DNA of 6,619 nt from Pseudomonadota bacterium (GTDB taxonomy: Bacteria; Pseudomonadota; Gammaproteobacteria; UBA11654): assembly GCA_029979325.1 (NCBI GenBank), contig JAPOHS010000051.1:1-6619 (forward strand). The letters are read 5' to 3'. The notes under the pieces were generated by a model. That model was not told where the DNA came from. It did not search any database and saw only the letters and a list, made by a program, of their open reading frames with translations. Numbering within the stretch: position 1 is the stretch's first letter; every line of letters begins with the position of its first letter. The position numbers and the translations under genes were made by a program. Below, piece after piece: positions 5,389 to 6,619 of this stretch.

Positions 5389-6619
5389 TATCACCTCCAT
5401 TGATCAAATCCTTTGGAACATTGACATGTTTTGCTCTCAGATACTCTCCGAGTGACTTAGCCAATGCATCCACTTTGGTGTTTGAAGAAGCACCATCCTC
5501 TAGAATATCTTTGATATAAAAATTCAATGATCTGATATTTGGAAGCTCGTATCTTTCAATTTCGTATTTGTTTAAATCCGGAAGAAGAATTTTTAATTGC
5601 TCCTCAGTTAAGTAATGATAAACAAAAGAATATATGTCATCAGATTTTGTCCAAACGCCTAGATTGGCACACCCTCCCTTGTCTCCTGATCTTGCACCAA
5701 TTATTCTACCAAATGGGATTTCCTGAAACTCAGTATAATTTTGCTTTTTGATTTTTGTCTCATTGATGGTTGAAATAATTCTATCTTCAATTACTTCCAA
5801 GCTTGTTGGATAGACTATGTGTTCTTCACCATGGATATGAATCTTTTCACTGACATGCTTTGAATCGATCAGGGTTGGCCAATAACGGATGAATGGACTG
5901 CCGGGTCCTGGTGGTTGTTTAGAGAAAAATCCTGGGTAATTTGCCAAGGCCAGCTCTATGATTTTTGCAGTGAAAAGCCTACCAACCAAATTTGGGTCTT
6001 TTGACTTGAGATCGATCCTTAACATCGCCATTGCTTCCTCATGTGTCTTGGGATCGCTTTTGTCTGTTCGATGAAGATCGATGGTGACCTCATCAAACTG
6101 ATTCTTGCCACCCAATAAATCAAATAAAGCTGTTACAAATATCTCTGCTTTTTCCTCTATATCCAAACCTGTCAAAATCAATTCCATGCCATTTCTATAT
6201 CCACCTGCAAGATTGACACACACCTTATGAGTACCCCTTGGTGGTGAACCTTTGCAGCCTGATACCATGACTTTGTCGTTACCGAGATCTTCCAATAAAA
6301 GGGAGTCAAAGTGTCCAATGACATCTGGATTAACATAGGCTGGAGAAGATATTTCGTATAGCAACTGAGCAATGACTGTACCAGTGGATATCAATCCTCC
6401 AGTATTTTCATGTTTTGTGATCATGAATGATCCGTCTTCATAGATTTCTGCAATCGGATAGCCGATATCTTTGAATGTCTCCACCTCTTCAAAGAAGGCA
6501 TAATTCCCACCTGTGGTTTGAGCGCCACACTCAATAATATGTCCTGCGGCTAGCGCGCCTGAGAGTTTATCAAAGTCATCTCTTTTCCAACCAAACTTCC
6601 ATGCTGCTGGGCCAATCAC
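5381..6619 (-). CDS. AtuA-family (DUF1446) acyclic terpene utilisation-like protein, C-terminal 412+ codons (5' end cut by window)
   Basis: The fragment matches the DUF1446/AtuA family, named for an acyclic-terpene utilisation gene of Pseudomonas; its biochemical activity is not firmly established. Landmarks, counted from the window edge, are GHIIECGAQTTGGNY (26-40), YPIAEIYEDGSF (54-65), TGGLIS (73-78), SPAYVNPDVIGHFD (92-105) and SGCKGSPP (120-127). A second C-terminal domain (about 303-402) carries GARSGDKGGCANLGVW (308-323) and YELPNIRSLNF (357-367), so this is the long fused form of the family. Such proteins are usually near 590 residues, so roughly 170-190 N-terminal residues lie beyond the right edge. 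A GTG codon at 6619 is in frame but falls in the middle of conserved sequence and is not a credible start. It is the first visible gene of the operon, overlapping the crotonase-family gene by 8 bases. Its presence points to isoprenoid-like or other branched substrates. Confidence 0.92.
   Translation of the reverse strand: MIGPAAWKFGWKRDDFDKLSGALAAGHIIECGAQTTGGNYAFFEEVETFKDIGYPIAEIYEDGSFMITKHENTGGLISTGTVIAQLLYEISSPAYVNPDVIGHFDSLLLEDLGNDKVMVSGCKGSPPRGTHKVCVNLAGGYRNGMELILTGLDIEEKAEIFVTALFDLLGGKNQFDEVTIDLHRTDKSDPKTHEEAMAMLRIDLKSKDPNLVGRLFTAKIIELALANYPGFFSKQPPGPGSPFIRYWPTLIDSKHVSEKIHIHGEEHIVYPTSLEVIEDRIISTINETKIKKQNYTEFQEIPFGRIIGARSGDKGGCANLGVWTKSDDIYSFVYHYLTEEQLKILLPDLNKYEIERYELPNIRSLNFYIKDILEDGASSNTKVDALAKSLGEYLRAKHVNVPKDLINGGDNV
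5391..5398 (-). promoter_or_regulatory. Strong ribosome-binding site deciding the crotonase-family start
   Basis: Minus-strand GGAGGTGA is nearly a full anti-Shine-Dalgarno match. It precedes the ATG at 5388, with 5 bases between GGAGG and that ATG. The alternative ATG at 5400 overlaps this site, which argues that 5388 is the main start. The site lies inside the final codons of the AtuA-like gene. Confidence 0.65.

Noticed and set aside
6178..6372. Minus-strand open frame of 64 codons
   Set aside because: It overlaps conserved AtuA-family sequence in another frame and is a shadow.
6617..6619. GTG at the right edge as the true start of the AtuA-like gene
   Set aside because: It falls in the middle of conserved family sequence; the family has roughly 170-190 more residues upstream, so the gene is cut by the window.

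Overview
The window looks like part of the chromosome of an AT-rich Gram-negative bacterium, probably a proteobacterium of the marine gammaproteobacterial kind. The evidence is a TonB-dependent outer-membrane receptor, good Shine-Dalgarno sites and a tightly packed acyl-CoA catabolic operon. I cannot name a genus from sequence alone. By eye, base composition and codon use are even across the window, with no insertion sequence, tRNA, rRNA, CRISPR array or phage gene.

Region 1 (1-1649, minus strand) is the N-terminal 549 codons of a TonB-dependent receptor: signal peptide, TonB box, complete plug and part of the barrel. It is cut by the left edge. Region 2 (1650-1870) is a non-coding divergent promoter region. 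It holds a plausible sigma-70-like promoter for the receptor, with two short palindromes lying on its -35 and -10 boxes. Region 3 (1871-2251, plus strand) is a small predicted exported protein of unknown function carrying a short internal repeat. It converges on the catabolic operon, with two bases between the stop codons.

Region 4 (2254-6619, minus strand) is a four-gene operon read right to left: an AtuA-family (DUF1446) protein cut by the right edge, an enoyl-CoA hydratase/isomerase family protein, a 409-residue acyl-CoA dehydrogenase and a 362-residue acyl-CoA dehydrogenase. Overlaps of 8 and 11 bases, then a 2-base gap, together with strong ribosome-binding sites, indicate translational coupling. 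The two dehydrogenases carry complementary halves of the normal family motifs. One has the N-terminal flavin signature and a probable catalytic Glu; the other has the C-terminal RKQFG flavin motif. The best reading is an obligate heteromer like the alpha2beta2 enzymes known from steroid side-chain oxidation.

Taken together, the operon probably runs part of a beta-oxidation-like pathway for a bulky or branched acyl-CoA (isoprenoid, steroid side chain or similar). The receptor may import a related hydrophobic compound. The substrate is not determined by this sequence, and the rest of the pathway would lie beyond the right edge.
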